From Megaleporinus macrocephalus (Eukaryota > Chordata > Actinopteri > Characiformes > Anostomidae), in contig CM038716.1 in NCBI GenBank assembly GCA_021613375.1, positions 1,426,001 to 1,490,000 on the forward strand: DNA of 64,000 nucleotides, read 5' to 3'. Position numbers and translations under genes: made by a program. Numbering within the stretch: the first letter of the stretch is position 1; each line of letters opens with the position of its first letter. The notes beneath the pieces are model-generated. The model was not told the origin of the DNA and searched no databases. It saw nothing but the letters and a program-made list of their open reading frames with translations. Below are positions 10,640 to 21,539 of the stretch, piece after piece.

Positions 10640-13600
10640 CTTAGAGTCGTTATACGGATCCGGTCCAGATCCGCGGAGAGGCACAGAACCGGCACTAATT
10701 CAAACTCAGCGCGAGGAGCGACCAACTGACATCACAACCAACTGACAGCGGCAGCAGAGCTTTGTATGACACAGCAGAGGTAGGTTACAGTTAAGAAAGT
10801 TGATTAAACTTAAATATGTTTTTGTACAGGTTTGTTTTATTTATGTTGGATAGTGCTGGCGATTTATTTGTGTTTTATGATTCTACATCTTAGATTAGTC
10901 AGTCGGTTCAGCTAGCAATGTTGGTTAGCTAACGTTAACTAGCTACAAAGCCAAACAAACGCTGATAACTTCAGCTCGTTTTGCTTCTCAAATGCACAGC
11001 TACGTCTTTTTTTGAAAATAAAATAAACCCTATAACGAATTAGGAGTTGTGTTTAATGTTCAGCAGAAATGAGAACATTGCACCACATGCTAAAAAATCA
11101 CCAACTTGAATTTTGCAGTTCCACCTTAAATAGCGCTACAGTTACAGTCTAGCCCCTCTCAGTCACTCAGGCACCATTTATGGTGGAATGGGAGAATAAA
11201 AAAAATAAGCAGATTTTTCAGGCCCTTGTCTGAAAATGTTTTTAGCATTACAATGATAATTAGGATGTTTTGATAATATAAAGTTGCGTATTGGGAGAAT
11301 GTAGTGAACATTAAACTGAGTCTGAAATGAATTAATATTAAAAACACAAACATTGGAAACACAAAGTTACTATACTGGGCTAATGATATGCATATTTTTA
11401 CTAGGATCTCTAAGACAGATTGTTTGAACACCTGAAAGCCAGACTTGTTGCTTTCATTCAAGGTGGGTTATATTTAAGTCAGTTAAATTTGTCTTTTACG
11501 TGTTTGGATTAATCTAATACGTTATATGTTACGTAATACAGAGTGATCCGTTTGTATTTTATAGGTTATAACTACAGCTTAGTTCTGTAGACAAAAAGAT
11601 CTAACAGCAACAGCATGTAAGTCTACCTTAGCGCTGTTTAGTTTAACTAGTTTTGCTTTGCTAATGCAGCCTTTTGTAAAATGAAGTGAGTTATGAAGCA
11701 ATTTGGTTTATCGTATTGTTAAAATGTGTTTGGTGTTCAGTCCTTCTCCAGTTGACCTGTGACCTGTGCACAGACTCTTTCATTGAACCCCCTGATCAGC
11801 CCTGTTGCATAAATCAGACAAGTTGCATTTAGTTCAGTAAATAATTTTTTTAGAGGTTCGGATTTATCTAATGCATGTTGGAATGTTGTTGGATAATATT
11901 GTGTTCATAGGTTACACAGCGTAATTTATCAAGCCAATATGTTGGGGCCACAAAATACTGAATGAATGTATTCTAAGTTGTTCTCTGATGTTCTACATAG
12001 AAAATATGTGACTTGTGTACAGTACTGTACTGTGTACTGAAGGTAAAACTATATTTAAATGGTCAGATTTGAAAGATGAGTGTACAATGTGTAGAACTGT
12101 ACCATGAACCTCAACACTGTTGTTCCTCCTTCAAATTCAAACCCTGCCTTTAGAAATTAGGGATGGTAAAACAAGCTGATTCCCAAATCCTACTATGATA
12201 CCTGGCAGTCTCTACTTCACCCAAAATGATTTCATTGTTTCAACGTTTCATTATTACATAATCACCTGATCGCATTTTTAAGCTAATCGCAATTATTTAA
12301 GATGACAGCAAAGTTTCATCAGTTGGGTTGAGCCAAACAGGCTTTTGATGCTGTAGGTAGCTACTAAGCGTGTGTAGTGAAGCTCCTCTCTGTTGGGAAG
12401 AAAAATAATTGAATTTCAAGTTATTTTAATTTCAAGTTATTGCTTCTGTTAGGTAAATACGTGTTTATCACCACATTTTTTACCTTTTAAATCTTCATCT
12501 GATTTAAATTTGAATTAAACATGTTTAAGTGAAGTGTTTTCTGTTAACTTACCAACATATACCTGAACTTATACCCAATAAAAAAATTATTGTTTCAATT
12601 ATTTAACAAATTGTTTCAATTGAAACAAATTGTTTCAATTATTAAAATTCCTCCGGGCCGGGTTCGGGCATAAAACTCCCGGGCTAAAAACGGGGCCCAC
12701 CTTTGTCACTTAAAAACAGTCGTTTACACCAGTGGCGGAAGTAGAGGGGAGGCCTGCCTCCAAAAATTTATTTTTTCATTGGGCTGCTTAAGGCAACAGG
12801 AGATTTTATGTTTCAAATGAGTGATTCTAGGCACCTCAGAACATTATTTGATAAGTTGCTTATCTGGGTGGTGTTTATGTTCCAGACTAACATAATAAAT
12901 ACAAATCAAAAACAGTGTGATTGGTTAGGTAAAGCTCTCCTTGATGAATTTTACTATTTACAGTTACCATCCAAAACCTAGTTTATGTAATCAAACCTTC
13001 AATAAATTAAATCAGGTGCTGCAGTGAGAAGTCAGGAAACGGTGGCAGAGGCAGGGCCTTTCTAGATAACTTCTGTAGTTCACCAACTGTCACAGCTGTA
13101 GTGACCAGTGACTGTGTATTTATGGCTGGTCACACAATTTGTGCTGGTTCACAAATAAAATATCTTTTTGTGTCTCCTCTTTAGGCTGCTTACATAAGAA
13201 ATGATGCACCGTGTCAAGTCTCAGTGTCCAAGGATGCGCTAATCAATGTAGGAAATGGCTGTTTGTTAATATGTGGAATAAAATTGTAAAAATAAAAATG
13301 TTAAAGGCTGTCGCTTATTAATTATTTATTTTGTATATGCTTATGTTTTAATTGAATTTGTTGAAACATAACATTCTTGTTTTAATCTATTTGGAAAGTA
13401 CTGTGATCATATATAAAGTGTAACACATAAAATATTGTTGGCATGTTGTGCATCTAGACACTTTCCCAGATCCGTTTTATGGACCCAGCCCAGAAATTAT
13501 GGTAGGTCCGGCCCAGAGCTGGGCCAAATACTTTTTTCTATCTGGGCCAGAGGTGTGCGCCTCCGGTCCGGAACCGATCCAAATGTGAAATAAGGATACA

Positions 13601-13765
13601 GACGTGGGCTGGATTTGGGCCAAATCCGGAAACCGGATCTGTACTTGTATTGGCCCACCGTGCAAAAGGACACAGGGCCAGATCTGTTTTACAACCCGGG
13701 CCAGAACTTCAGGATGATTTGTGCCGGAGCCGAGCCGGATAATTTTTGCTATGTGGGAAACCATC
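10640..13765 (+). repeat. Unclassified dispersed repeat, copy A (inverted relative to copy B)
   Basis: This segment aligns by eye with the reverse complement of 29935-33590. Shared blocks include the 'AATTCAAACTCAGCGC' / 'CAACTGACAGCGGCAGCAGA' region (10695-10761 against 33500-33572). The 'GGCACCATTTA' / 'AGTCACT' block also matches (11158-11180 against 33115-33140), as do the 'CCTGATCAGCCCTGTTGCA' block (11790 against 32550) and a terminal zone of GGGCCAGAT/CCGGATCC-like words (13460-13760 against 29940-30540). Both ends of copy A carry a similar 'ATCCGGNNC' word. This suggests terminal inverted repeats of a non-autonomous DNA transposon about 3.1 kb long. No coding sequence is recognised, and the superfamily is unknown to me. 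Confidence 0.6.
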
Positions 13766-14584
13766 CCAGTCAGCTACGGCATTCGTGTTTGTTTCAGCAG
13801 GATATGTTTTTCTTTGAAAAATACTCTTGACGATATAACATGGACATTGTTTAAGCCGGATTTGAAACAGGGCTTATAAAAGCTGCAGGTAATAAGAGGG
13901 TATCTGATCGACCACACATCTGAACCGTTCGTTACTGACATATTTGATTGTTGGAAAACAGGATCAAAGACTAGCAGCGCTGTTTAGAACAAATGGAAAA
14001 TATATGTGGAGTCCTGGATCTGTCAGAGCACGTGTTGAAACGGCATGTGAACTATGAATGAACAAATAAGTTGTATAAATGTATCGATGATTGTGTAGTT
14101 GACTGTATAGTCTCATAATATGCATGATGTTGATAGTAAACGTTTGCAAAATTTCAAGAAACAAATGGATATTGTCAAATCAGTGTCGAGTGAATGGTGC
14201 CGCTTCACACACTTATGTGTAGATTTTAATGAAAAAAATACAAGAAAAACTTTTTCGGTTTAGCTTTACTCGACCATCAAACTACTAGCTATAGCTAATT
14301 CAATGAATAAGCTACGCTAATGTTTTGGTGGATCTGAGTTATTTGCTTGAATTAAAGTTTGAGGCAGTTAGGTAACTTGTATCTAACCTTATCTTAGTTA
14401 ATAAGTTAAAAGTTTGGTATTTTGTTGCTTATTCTGATTATTTTGGCTAGCTAATTGCTGGCTAGTAGTTTTCTAATGTCAGCTAGCTATTTTTAATCAT
14501 GTTTTGTTCATACTGAGGTAGTTTTGAAGCTTGTAATGTGTAGTATTAAGATTACTTTCATAGCTTTCTAAGTTACATTGGCTT
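13766..14584. other. Unassigned stretch
   Basis: No gene is recognised. 'AGCTAGC'-rich, AT-rich sequence leads into the transposon fragment at 14585. Confidence 0.45.
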
Positions 14585-14706
14585 ACATCAGCAAGCATCA
14601 GTCGTGACTTCTGTTTTAGTTTCAACATTGCCTGAAGTGGCACAGCATTACATTAAACAAAAGACTGAGAGCATTTCTATATACAGGATATCACGAGTTA
14701 CTTGAA
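14585..14706 (+). pseudogene. Small inverted fragment of the two-gene transposon (large-protein C-terminal exon)
   Basis: The bases here match almost base for base the reverse complement of about 23440-23570, which belongs to the large protein of the minus-strand transposon. The translated core, LPEVAQHYIKQKT, is shared by both. Similarity stops after 'TATACAGGATAT'. It is therefore a separate fragment of the same family in the opposite orientation, probably a non-autonomous derivative or a rearranged piece. It is cut off from its downstream flank by the L1 insertion at 14781. Confidence 0.75.
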
Positions 14707-14766
14707 AACAAGTCTGTCAGTTAATGTACTGACAGACTCAGCTAATAACTGGATTATTTTCTGGTT

Positions 14767-14780
14767 AAATGATAGCTAAC
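14767..14780. repeat. L1 target-site duplication, left copy
   Basis: The 14-bp AAATGATAGCTAAC is repeated exactly at 19733-19746, directly flanking the LINE. Confidence 0.85.
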
Positions 14781-14849
14781 AGGGGGCGCTAGTGAGCGAG
14801 CGATGGTGTAGGTTGCATTTTGCAGAGCTCTCCAGAACTTTTGGTCATT

Positions 14850-15105
14850 TAAGTGATATTTCGGGGAAAAGAAACGTGTGGCGGTGAACAACTTGACCAT
14901 CTCCGTGTACCCGGACTATACAGCGAAAGTCGCCCGGGCGCGAGCGGCCTTCAATGACATCAGACAGCAGTTGCGTCGCATCGAGGGACTTCGTTTTGGC
15001 ATACTTCATCCGGCAAAGCTTCGCATCACTTACAAAGGAGTGGAGAAGACTTTCACCTCGCCAGATGAGGCCCAGAAATACATCGCACAAGATATTATAA
15101 AATAA
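14850..15105 (+). pseudogene. L1 ORF1 C-terminal domain, truncated
   Basis: ORF1p of L1-type LINEs is an RNA-binding chaperone with coiled-coil, RRM and C-terminal domain (CTD). Only the CTD and the very end of the RRM are present here. Visible motifs are 'NLTISVYPDYTAKVARARAAF', then RFGILHPAKLRITYKG and 'KTFTSPDEAQKYI'. These are the hallmark 'ILYPAKLRV...KTFTDPxEA' residues. It ends at a TAA at 15103. The frame is open upstream without a convincing ATG, and the L1 5' end is only about 70 bp away. The coiled coil and most of the RRM are therefore deleted. Confidence 0.75.
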
Positions 15106-15739
15106 ATAACTGCCGCCCGTTCGGAGTTTCCTCTTAGAAGAGGGGATGCAGAGCCTGACTGTGTCTACTATAATTAACGTGACATGGTTCTTAACCAGCC
15201 TATTTTGATTGTTTGACCTTTCGAGCTGGGGTAAGTCTGGCATGAGAACAGGGTTAGTAATATGATTCATACAAAAGCCAAAACACGGCTGAATTATGAG
15301 GTCAGGTTTTGGAATATGTAATGTGTATTTTCGTGTTGGGCATGGCTTGTTGTTGGTTTGAAACATTTGCAAAGGTATTGATCCTTTGGAGTTAAGTTAT
15401 AAACCGTAATAGTTTGTAAAAAGTTTTCCAATATTTTATATGATGAAGTAAACCTATTTTCGACTTGAGGTATACGTCTAAAAAGTTCTTATGTTCTGGA
15501 GAGTTTAGCTCCTGGCTTAATAGTTACCCTATTACAAGCACACTGTGTGGATACCATTTAGTGGGGGGAGGGTTCAACCCTGTTAGGATGGGTAAGAAGG
15601 AAGTGGGAAGGATGGGGTTACAAGGGTTGCAGTGTTTACATGTAATTTTTTCTTTATTTTATATTATGTTTTATGTACTGTGTTTTTTTTACTTCTACAA
15701 TGATAAGGGGTTAAGAAGTGATGTGTATTATTTCAGATC

Positions 15740-18700
15740 ATGGTACAGAATGTAAAAGTAGGAGGGAAGACGGTATGCCCAATTTCATTTGTAAGCTGGA
15801 ATATTAAAGGGATGAATCATCCTGTGAAGTGTAAGAAAATTTTAGCACATCTACATCAGTTAAAGGTGGACATTGCTTTCCTTCAGGAAACACATTTAAA
15901 TATGTCTAATCATAAGCGTTTACATACTAGATGGGTGGGTGAAGTCTATCATTCAAAGTTTCAATTTAAATCAAGAGGCGTGGCAATTTTAATCAGTAAA
16001 CATCTGCCTTTTATTGCTTCCCAGATTGATGGAGATTCTAAGGGCCGATATGTCATTGTTACAGGTAAAATATATGACATGCCAGTTGTTTTAGTCAATG
16101 TTTATGCCCCTAACTGGGATGATGCTGCATTTTTCACGAATCTGTTTACTCGATTACCTGATTTAAATGAACATCATTTGATTATGGGTGGAGATATGAA
16201 CTGCGTGTTGTCACCTAGATTAGACCGTAGTTCTGACAAAAACGTACACATTTCTAAAGCTGCCCTTACAATTAAACTATTTCTGGACACCTATGGTACT
16301 GTTGATGTTTGGTGTGTCCTTAACCCCAATGCTCGCAAGTACTCCTTTTATTCGGCTGTTCATAAAACATTTTCACGTATTGATCATATTTTAATGGATA
16401 AGGGTTTGCTTCCTTTAGTTCAGGAATGTGATTATCATTCAATTGTAATATCTGATCATGCTCCTCTTAGATTGAAAATTAATTTACCAGTTTTGACACC
16501 TGTTTATAGACCTTGGCGGCTTAACCCACTCCTACTTTCAGATAAAAGTTTTTAAAATTTTATTACATCACAGATTGATTTTTTTCTAGAAATGAATCAA
16601 ACACCTAATATGTCATCATCGACAGTTTGGGAAGCACTTAAAGCATATTTAAGAGGTCAGATTATTTCCTACAGTGCACAGTCACGAAAAGTGAGGAATA
16701 AACGTATTAATGAATTGATTAAACAAATCGGGGACCTTGATTTACAGCTAGCAACATCCCCATCTGAAGATGGCATTAAGGAGCGCTTAGTACTTCAAAA
16801 AGAATTTAATTTATTAACTACACAAACAGCAGAGTATCAGTTGGTAAGATCCTGCCATACATACTATGAGCATGGTGATAAAATGGGGAAGCTTCTTGCA
16901 CATCAGCAAGTCACATCATTTCAGAGATTAAGGACGAATCTGCGGCAGTCTGTATAGATCACTCGGCAATTAATTCTTGTTTTATGAGGTATTACTGTAA
17001 TCTATACACATCTGAGTCATTGAAGGATGAACACCTAATTAATTCATTTTTTCAAGGTTTGGAGATTCCTCGGATAAATCCTTTAACAAAGGCAGAGCTG
17101 GAGTCCCCATTTACAATTAGAGAAATCGAGGAAGCCATTAGAAGTATGCAAGGGGGGAAATCCCCTGGCCCAGATGGGTACCCAGCAGAATTTTTTAAGA
17201 AATTCTCTAATCAGCTGGCTCCTCTTTTAGCTGCTGTGTATAATGACTCTCTATCCGTTGGTTTGATGCCTGAAACAATGCGACAAGCTACTATATCACT
17301 TATTCACAAAAAGGGCAAAAACAAACAGGATTGTGGCTCTTATCGTCCTATTTCCCTTCTTAATGTAGATAATAAAATATTTGCAAAAATGATTGCTCGT
17401 CACCTTGAAACTGTTCTCCCAACAATAATTTCACCAGATCAGACAGGTTTCATAAAAAAACGATATTCCACCTTCAACATTAGGCGATTGTATAATATAA
17501 TTTATAGTCCTTCTCCACATGATAAACCAGAAGTGGTCATATCCTTAGATGCAGAGAAGGATTTTTTGTTTTACATGCTTGAAGCATTTGGATTTGGGCC
17601 AAATATTATATCATGGATAAAGATCCTTTACAAATTGCCAATGGCAGCAGTTCGGACTAATAACAAAATATCACCTTATTTTGCATTATCACGAGGGACG
17701 AGGCAGGGGTCGCCATTGTCCCCCTTGCTTTTTGCGATCGTAATTGAACCGTTAGCCATAGCTTTACGTACTAATAAGGACATTAAGGGAATTGCGAGGG
17801 CAGAAGGGGAACACAAAGTTTCATTGTATGCAGATGACATGTTACTTTATTTGTCTGATGCTTCCATTTCTCTGCCTGTAGTGCTTAATCTCCTATCTGA
17901 CTTTGGTAAAATCTCAGGGTATAAAGTAAACACACAAAAAAGTGAGTTGATGCCCATAAACTTAGCAGCAAGAGAGTCCTCATTTGTTTACACCCTGCCA
18001 TTTAAAGTGTGTATGGAAAAAATAAAATACCTTGGTGTTTGGGTCACTCACAAATTTAAAGAACTTTTTTCAGCAAACTTTCCCCCCCTTTTATCCTCTC
18101 TTAAGGAAGATCTTGCTCGCTGGGATTTCTTACCTGTCTTTAGCAGGCAGAATAAATACAATAAAGATGAGCGTATTGCCCAAACTTCTCTATATGTTTC
18201 AGTGCATACCAGTTTTTTTTTTAACAAAATCTTTTTTCATTTCCCTAGATAAAAAGATTTCCTCTTTTATTTGGAATAAAAAAAAAGCCACGTATACGTA
18301 CCTCTATACAACAGAGACCTTGTGAGCGGGGTGGAATGGGACTCTCAAATATTCAGCTTTATTATTGGGCAGCAAATATCAAAATGATTTCGTATTGGAT
18401 GGAACAAAGTGAAACAGTTTCTGCACCCGAGTGGCTAAAACTGGAAAGAGGGTCCTGTGAGAACACTTCACTGTGTGCCTTAATGTATTCTAGTTTGCCA
18501 TGTTCAGAGCCTGTGACAAAATACACTTCAAATCCAGTGGTTATTCACTCATTAAAAATTTGGAAACAATTCAGACAGTTTTTTAAGATTAATAAATTCT
18601 CATTGCTCGCTCCCATTGTAAAGAATCATGTTTTTCTCCCATGCACGATTGATGCTACTTACAGTATTTGGTTTAATCATGGGATCCGTTCATTTAAAGA

Positions 18701-19200
18701 TATGTTCATAAATTATTCATTTGCATCTTTCGAACAGATTGTTCTGACATTCAATATCTCCAGGACAATTTTTTTCAGATATTTACAGGTCCGTAGCTTT
18801 GTATCTTCGAATATAAGCCAATTTCCCTCACAGCCCCAAGATACACTTTTAGATTCAATTAAGGACATCACTTTATCCAAGAAGGGTAGGATAGGAGACA
18901 TATATTCTTTATTAATGACAGAAAACATGACAAGTCTTAATCCCCTTAAGGATCAATGGGAGAAAGATCTAACTATAGAAATTACAGAGTCCATTTGGTC
19001 AAGGATGATGAAAGATATGTATGAGACATAAAGTTATGCAATTTAAAATCTTTCATTGACTGCACTGGACCAAAGTTAAGTTGTCCCATATTAATCCCAA
19101 TATTGATACAACGTGTGACCGTTGTAAGCAGAACCAAGCCACTCTAATTCACATGCTATGGGATTGCCCTAAATTTTTTGGCAATCAATATTTGATATGC
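15740..19200 (+). pseudogene. L1 ORF2: APE endonuclease, reverse transcriptase, Cys-rich C-terminus; broken
   Basis: ORF2p nicks the target and copies the LINE RNA onto it. From ATG 15740, the endonuclease has 'FVSWNIKGMN', FLQETH, VYAPN, GGDMNCV and ISDHAPL, so its catalytic residues are kept. Stops at 16553 and 16955 and frame changes separate it from the RT block (16984-18252). That block has GKSPGPDGYPAEF, YRPISLLNVDNKI, DQTGFIKKR, 'RGTRQGSPLSPLLF' and YADDMLLYLS. RT motif A is damaged: DAEK is followed directly by FLFYML, so about seven residues (normally ending AFD-x-V-x-W) are missing. The thumb region continues in a second frame (18032-18325) and in 18336-19031. A zinc-like CDRCKQNQ...HMLWDC lies near 19111-19160. 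The parts add up to roughly normal L1 ORF2 length. Confidence 0.85.
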
Positions 19201-19732
19201 TTTCCATTATAACTGATAAGCAACTAGAATTGTCAGCCCCTCTTGCTTTATTTGGTGTGGTAACACATATTTTTAAACAATAACAAATTAAGCCTTTTAT
19301 CTTTTGGTTAAATGGAAAGACTGCAACCCCCCAACATTATTTATTTATTTATTTATTATTTTGTGTTTTTTTCTTTGTCAGTGTGTATATAGTATTGGTG
19401 TGATTGTATAGATATGTAGATAAATATTAATGTAATTAGAGGCATAAACAAGTATGAGATTGCTGGGTCTGCTGGGATTGTCAATTTTTATTTGTAAGGC
19501 ACAAATGCTGTGCACACAGATACTATGCACATTTATGTATTTTATTCATTAGTTGGTAAATTTACTATTTTAAGTTTTATTATTTATTTTTTGGTTATTT
19601 ATTTATTTATTTTTGTTTCTCAGTTTATATTTTCTTAGGGAAAGGGTGGGGGGTTCGTGTAAGTTTTCAGCCATTGTTACAATTGTATTAATGTATTTGT
19701 AATTAAAAACTAATAAATAAACTTGGTTCAAA

Positions 19733-19746
19733 AAATGATAGCTAAC
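19733..19746. repeat. L1 target-site duplication, right copy
   Basis: Exact copy of 14767-14780. Confidence 0.85.
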
Positions 19747-20586
19747 AACCTAATGTGTTTGTTATGTAATTTTAGCCTTGTAAATGGTTGCACCAAAAGC
19801 AGAAACTTCGCTGAGCGGCGCACAACACCTCCTCTACCAATGTGACACTGCGGCAGCTACGCACGCATGATTTCAACTTGTGTGCTGAATATTGTTTATG
19901 CATGGAAACGGCAAGAATTCCGAGAGCTGCAGTAGCCATTGTGAAAAGCAGAAGCGGTAAATATTTTAATTTTGATACAGTAAAAAAATACTGTCTGCCC
20001 CAACAGATTCAGATACAGCTTCTGAGGAACTTTATTTTCTTTATTAAGTTGAGACAAGTGGAGACAACCTGACCTGCAGATTTTAGTGCTACTCCTGTTC
20101 CACAAAACACTTGAATTAACCCCTTAGACCCTCAGTGAAAGCCCACGTGTCCAATAATAACACTGCTATCATAATTATCATCAGTTTTATAGGCCCAAAA
20201 ATTGTACACAAGATACACTAACCTGTTACCAAATAATTCACAACTGTTTCTGCAAATGAATAACTAAATAACAAATCTAGGGTTCTAGGGGTAACTAATC
20301 AGCTTTTTAAAAAGACATTTCAGAATTTTAGGGGGTGTTTTGCAGTGGATGTGTATTCACTGTGTGTGTGTGTGTGTGTGTTTGTGTATGTGTGATTTTT
20401 AAGAATGCTGAAGCTCTTCTGAGATTTGGAGATCCCGTATCCATGAAGCAAAGCCAAGTGAATGAGATTCGGTTATACATTTGGGATCAAATGTAATAAA
20501 TAAAAAAACCCAATTCACTTCTTTAAAAAATGTACAAACCATCCAGAACAAAATGAATAAAAAAGTCAAATCTGTCTTCTGCATTC

Positions 20587-20629
<43 letters not shown>

Positions 20630-20846
20630 TACAGTGTGGTGTACATATGAGGGTGCTACAGACTTTATATTAATTGTGTTACATTTTGTTATTATCATTA
20701 TCATTTATTACTGGCAGTGTATATTATAATTTAGTATTTAGCATGTGATTACTGCTATTGCCATTAACATTTGTTTTTCACTTGTGAGTCTCTTTGTTTT
20801 TCTTTACGATGCTCTTAGAATTTAAACTGCTATTAAAAAGAAAAAT
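19747..20846. other. Unassigned stretch with microsatellites
   Basis: No gene is recognised. It contains a GT run at about 20361-20384 and a TA run at about 20594-20627. A 'TTAACCCCTTAGACCCT' at 20116 and 'AGGGTTCTAGGGGTAA' at 20279-20294 could be the ends of a very short piggyBac-like MITE, but the right-hand TTAA is imperfect. Confidence 0.45.
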
Positions 20847-20975
20847 ACACACTGCTATGTACACCCGGGTGCAACTAGCACACACTGCTATGTACACCCG
20901 GGTGCAAATAGCACACACTGCTGTGTATACCCGGGTGCAAATAGCACACACTGCTCCGTATAGCCGGGCCAGCTG
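20847..20975. repeat. 33-bp tandem repeat, about 3.8 copies
   Basis: ACTGCT recurs at 20851, 20884, 20917 and 20950, exactly 33 bp apart. The first three units hold the 10-bp palindrome CACCCGGGTG; the last unit has drifted to 'TAGCCGGGCC'. Because 33 is a multiple of three, the array is open in several frames on both strands (11-residue periods). These open frames are not evidence for a gene. The array may be a subterminal repeat of the minus-strand transposon whose last exon is at about 21540. Confidence 0.9.
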
Positions 20976-21539
20976 AATGCTCATGCTGAACACTATAAAA
21001 CTCTAATTTTTGGAACCTATCATGCATTGTGACACAATAATCCAAAAAACCTGTAATCACAAAAGCAGGTTTAACTAACTAGCAAATTAAAGGTGATTAA
21101 TACAATCAAAATTTAAAACAGGCAGGATCTGGTTTTGATGGGAAATTCAGTTATTTTTGCTGAAGTTAAACAACCAAAGGTCTTATTTAACTGATCCATG
21201 CTTTATACTTTAAGAAGCTGAAATTGGTGTCTGAATGTTACTGCTCTACTGCCTAGTGTGAAACAAAAAAAACAGAAGAAACAGAAAATTGAGCAAAAAG
21301 TCAACTTAAGTATCATTGCTACTTACATGTTACATTTGTATTAGGAGTTACTCAGCACAAAACTGATTTTGTGCAGCAAAATCAAACTTCCCATCATTAG
21401 AATCATGGCAGAGTACTTACCAACCATCATATCATGTTATGCTTTAAAGCCAACTCTTCCTAAATTCACAAAGCAAACATCAGATGGGAACGTATCACAT
21501 CCAGAGGCAGCACATCACCTGCCTACTACACCTTCACCA
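20976..21539. other. Unassigned stretch, possible 3' end of the two-gene transposon
   Basis: No coding signal is recognised. By position it should hold the 3' UTR and end of the minus-strand transposon, but no terminal repeat was found. Confidence 0.4.

Larger units (their letters stand above)
14781..19732 (+). mobile_element. L1/Tx1-type LINE insertion, about 4.95 kb
   Basis: The insertion is bounded by a perfect 14-bp target duplication (14767-14780 and 19733-19746). The 5' end is 'AGGGGGCGCTAGTGAGCGAG'. The element then has only the C-terminal part of ORF1, a 635-bp inter-ORF region, a nearly complete but broken ORF2 (endonuclease, reverse transcriptase, Cys-rich C-terminus) and an AT-rich 3' UTR. 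That UTR ends in 'AATAAATAAACTTGGTTC' and a few A's. The intact duplication suggests a moderately young insertion, although the coding region is already broken. Confidence 0.85.

Noticed and set aside
20116..20295. Possible 180-bp piggyBac MITE (TTAACCCCTTAG ... CTAGGGGTAA)
   Set aside because: The ends are only partly complementary and the right-hand TTAA is missing; evidence too weak for a feature.
20847..20975. CRISPR-like array
   Set aside because: The repeats are contiguous without unique spacers and the context is eukaryotic; it is a minisatellite.
20794..20993. Overlapping open frames on both strands with 11-residue repeats
   Set aside because: They come from the 33-bp tandem array, whose length is a multiple of three; not genes.
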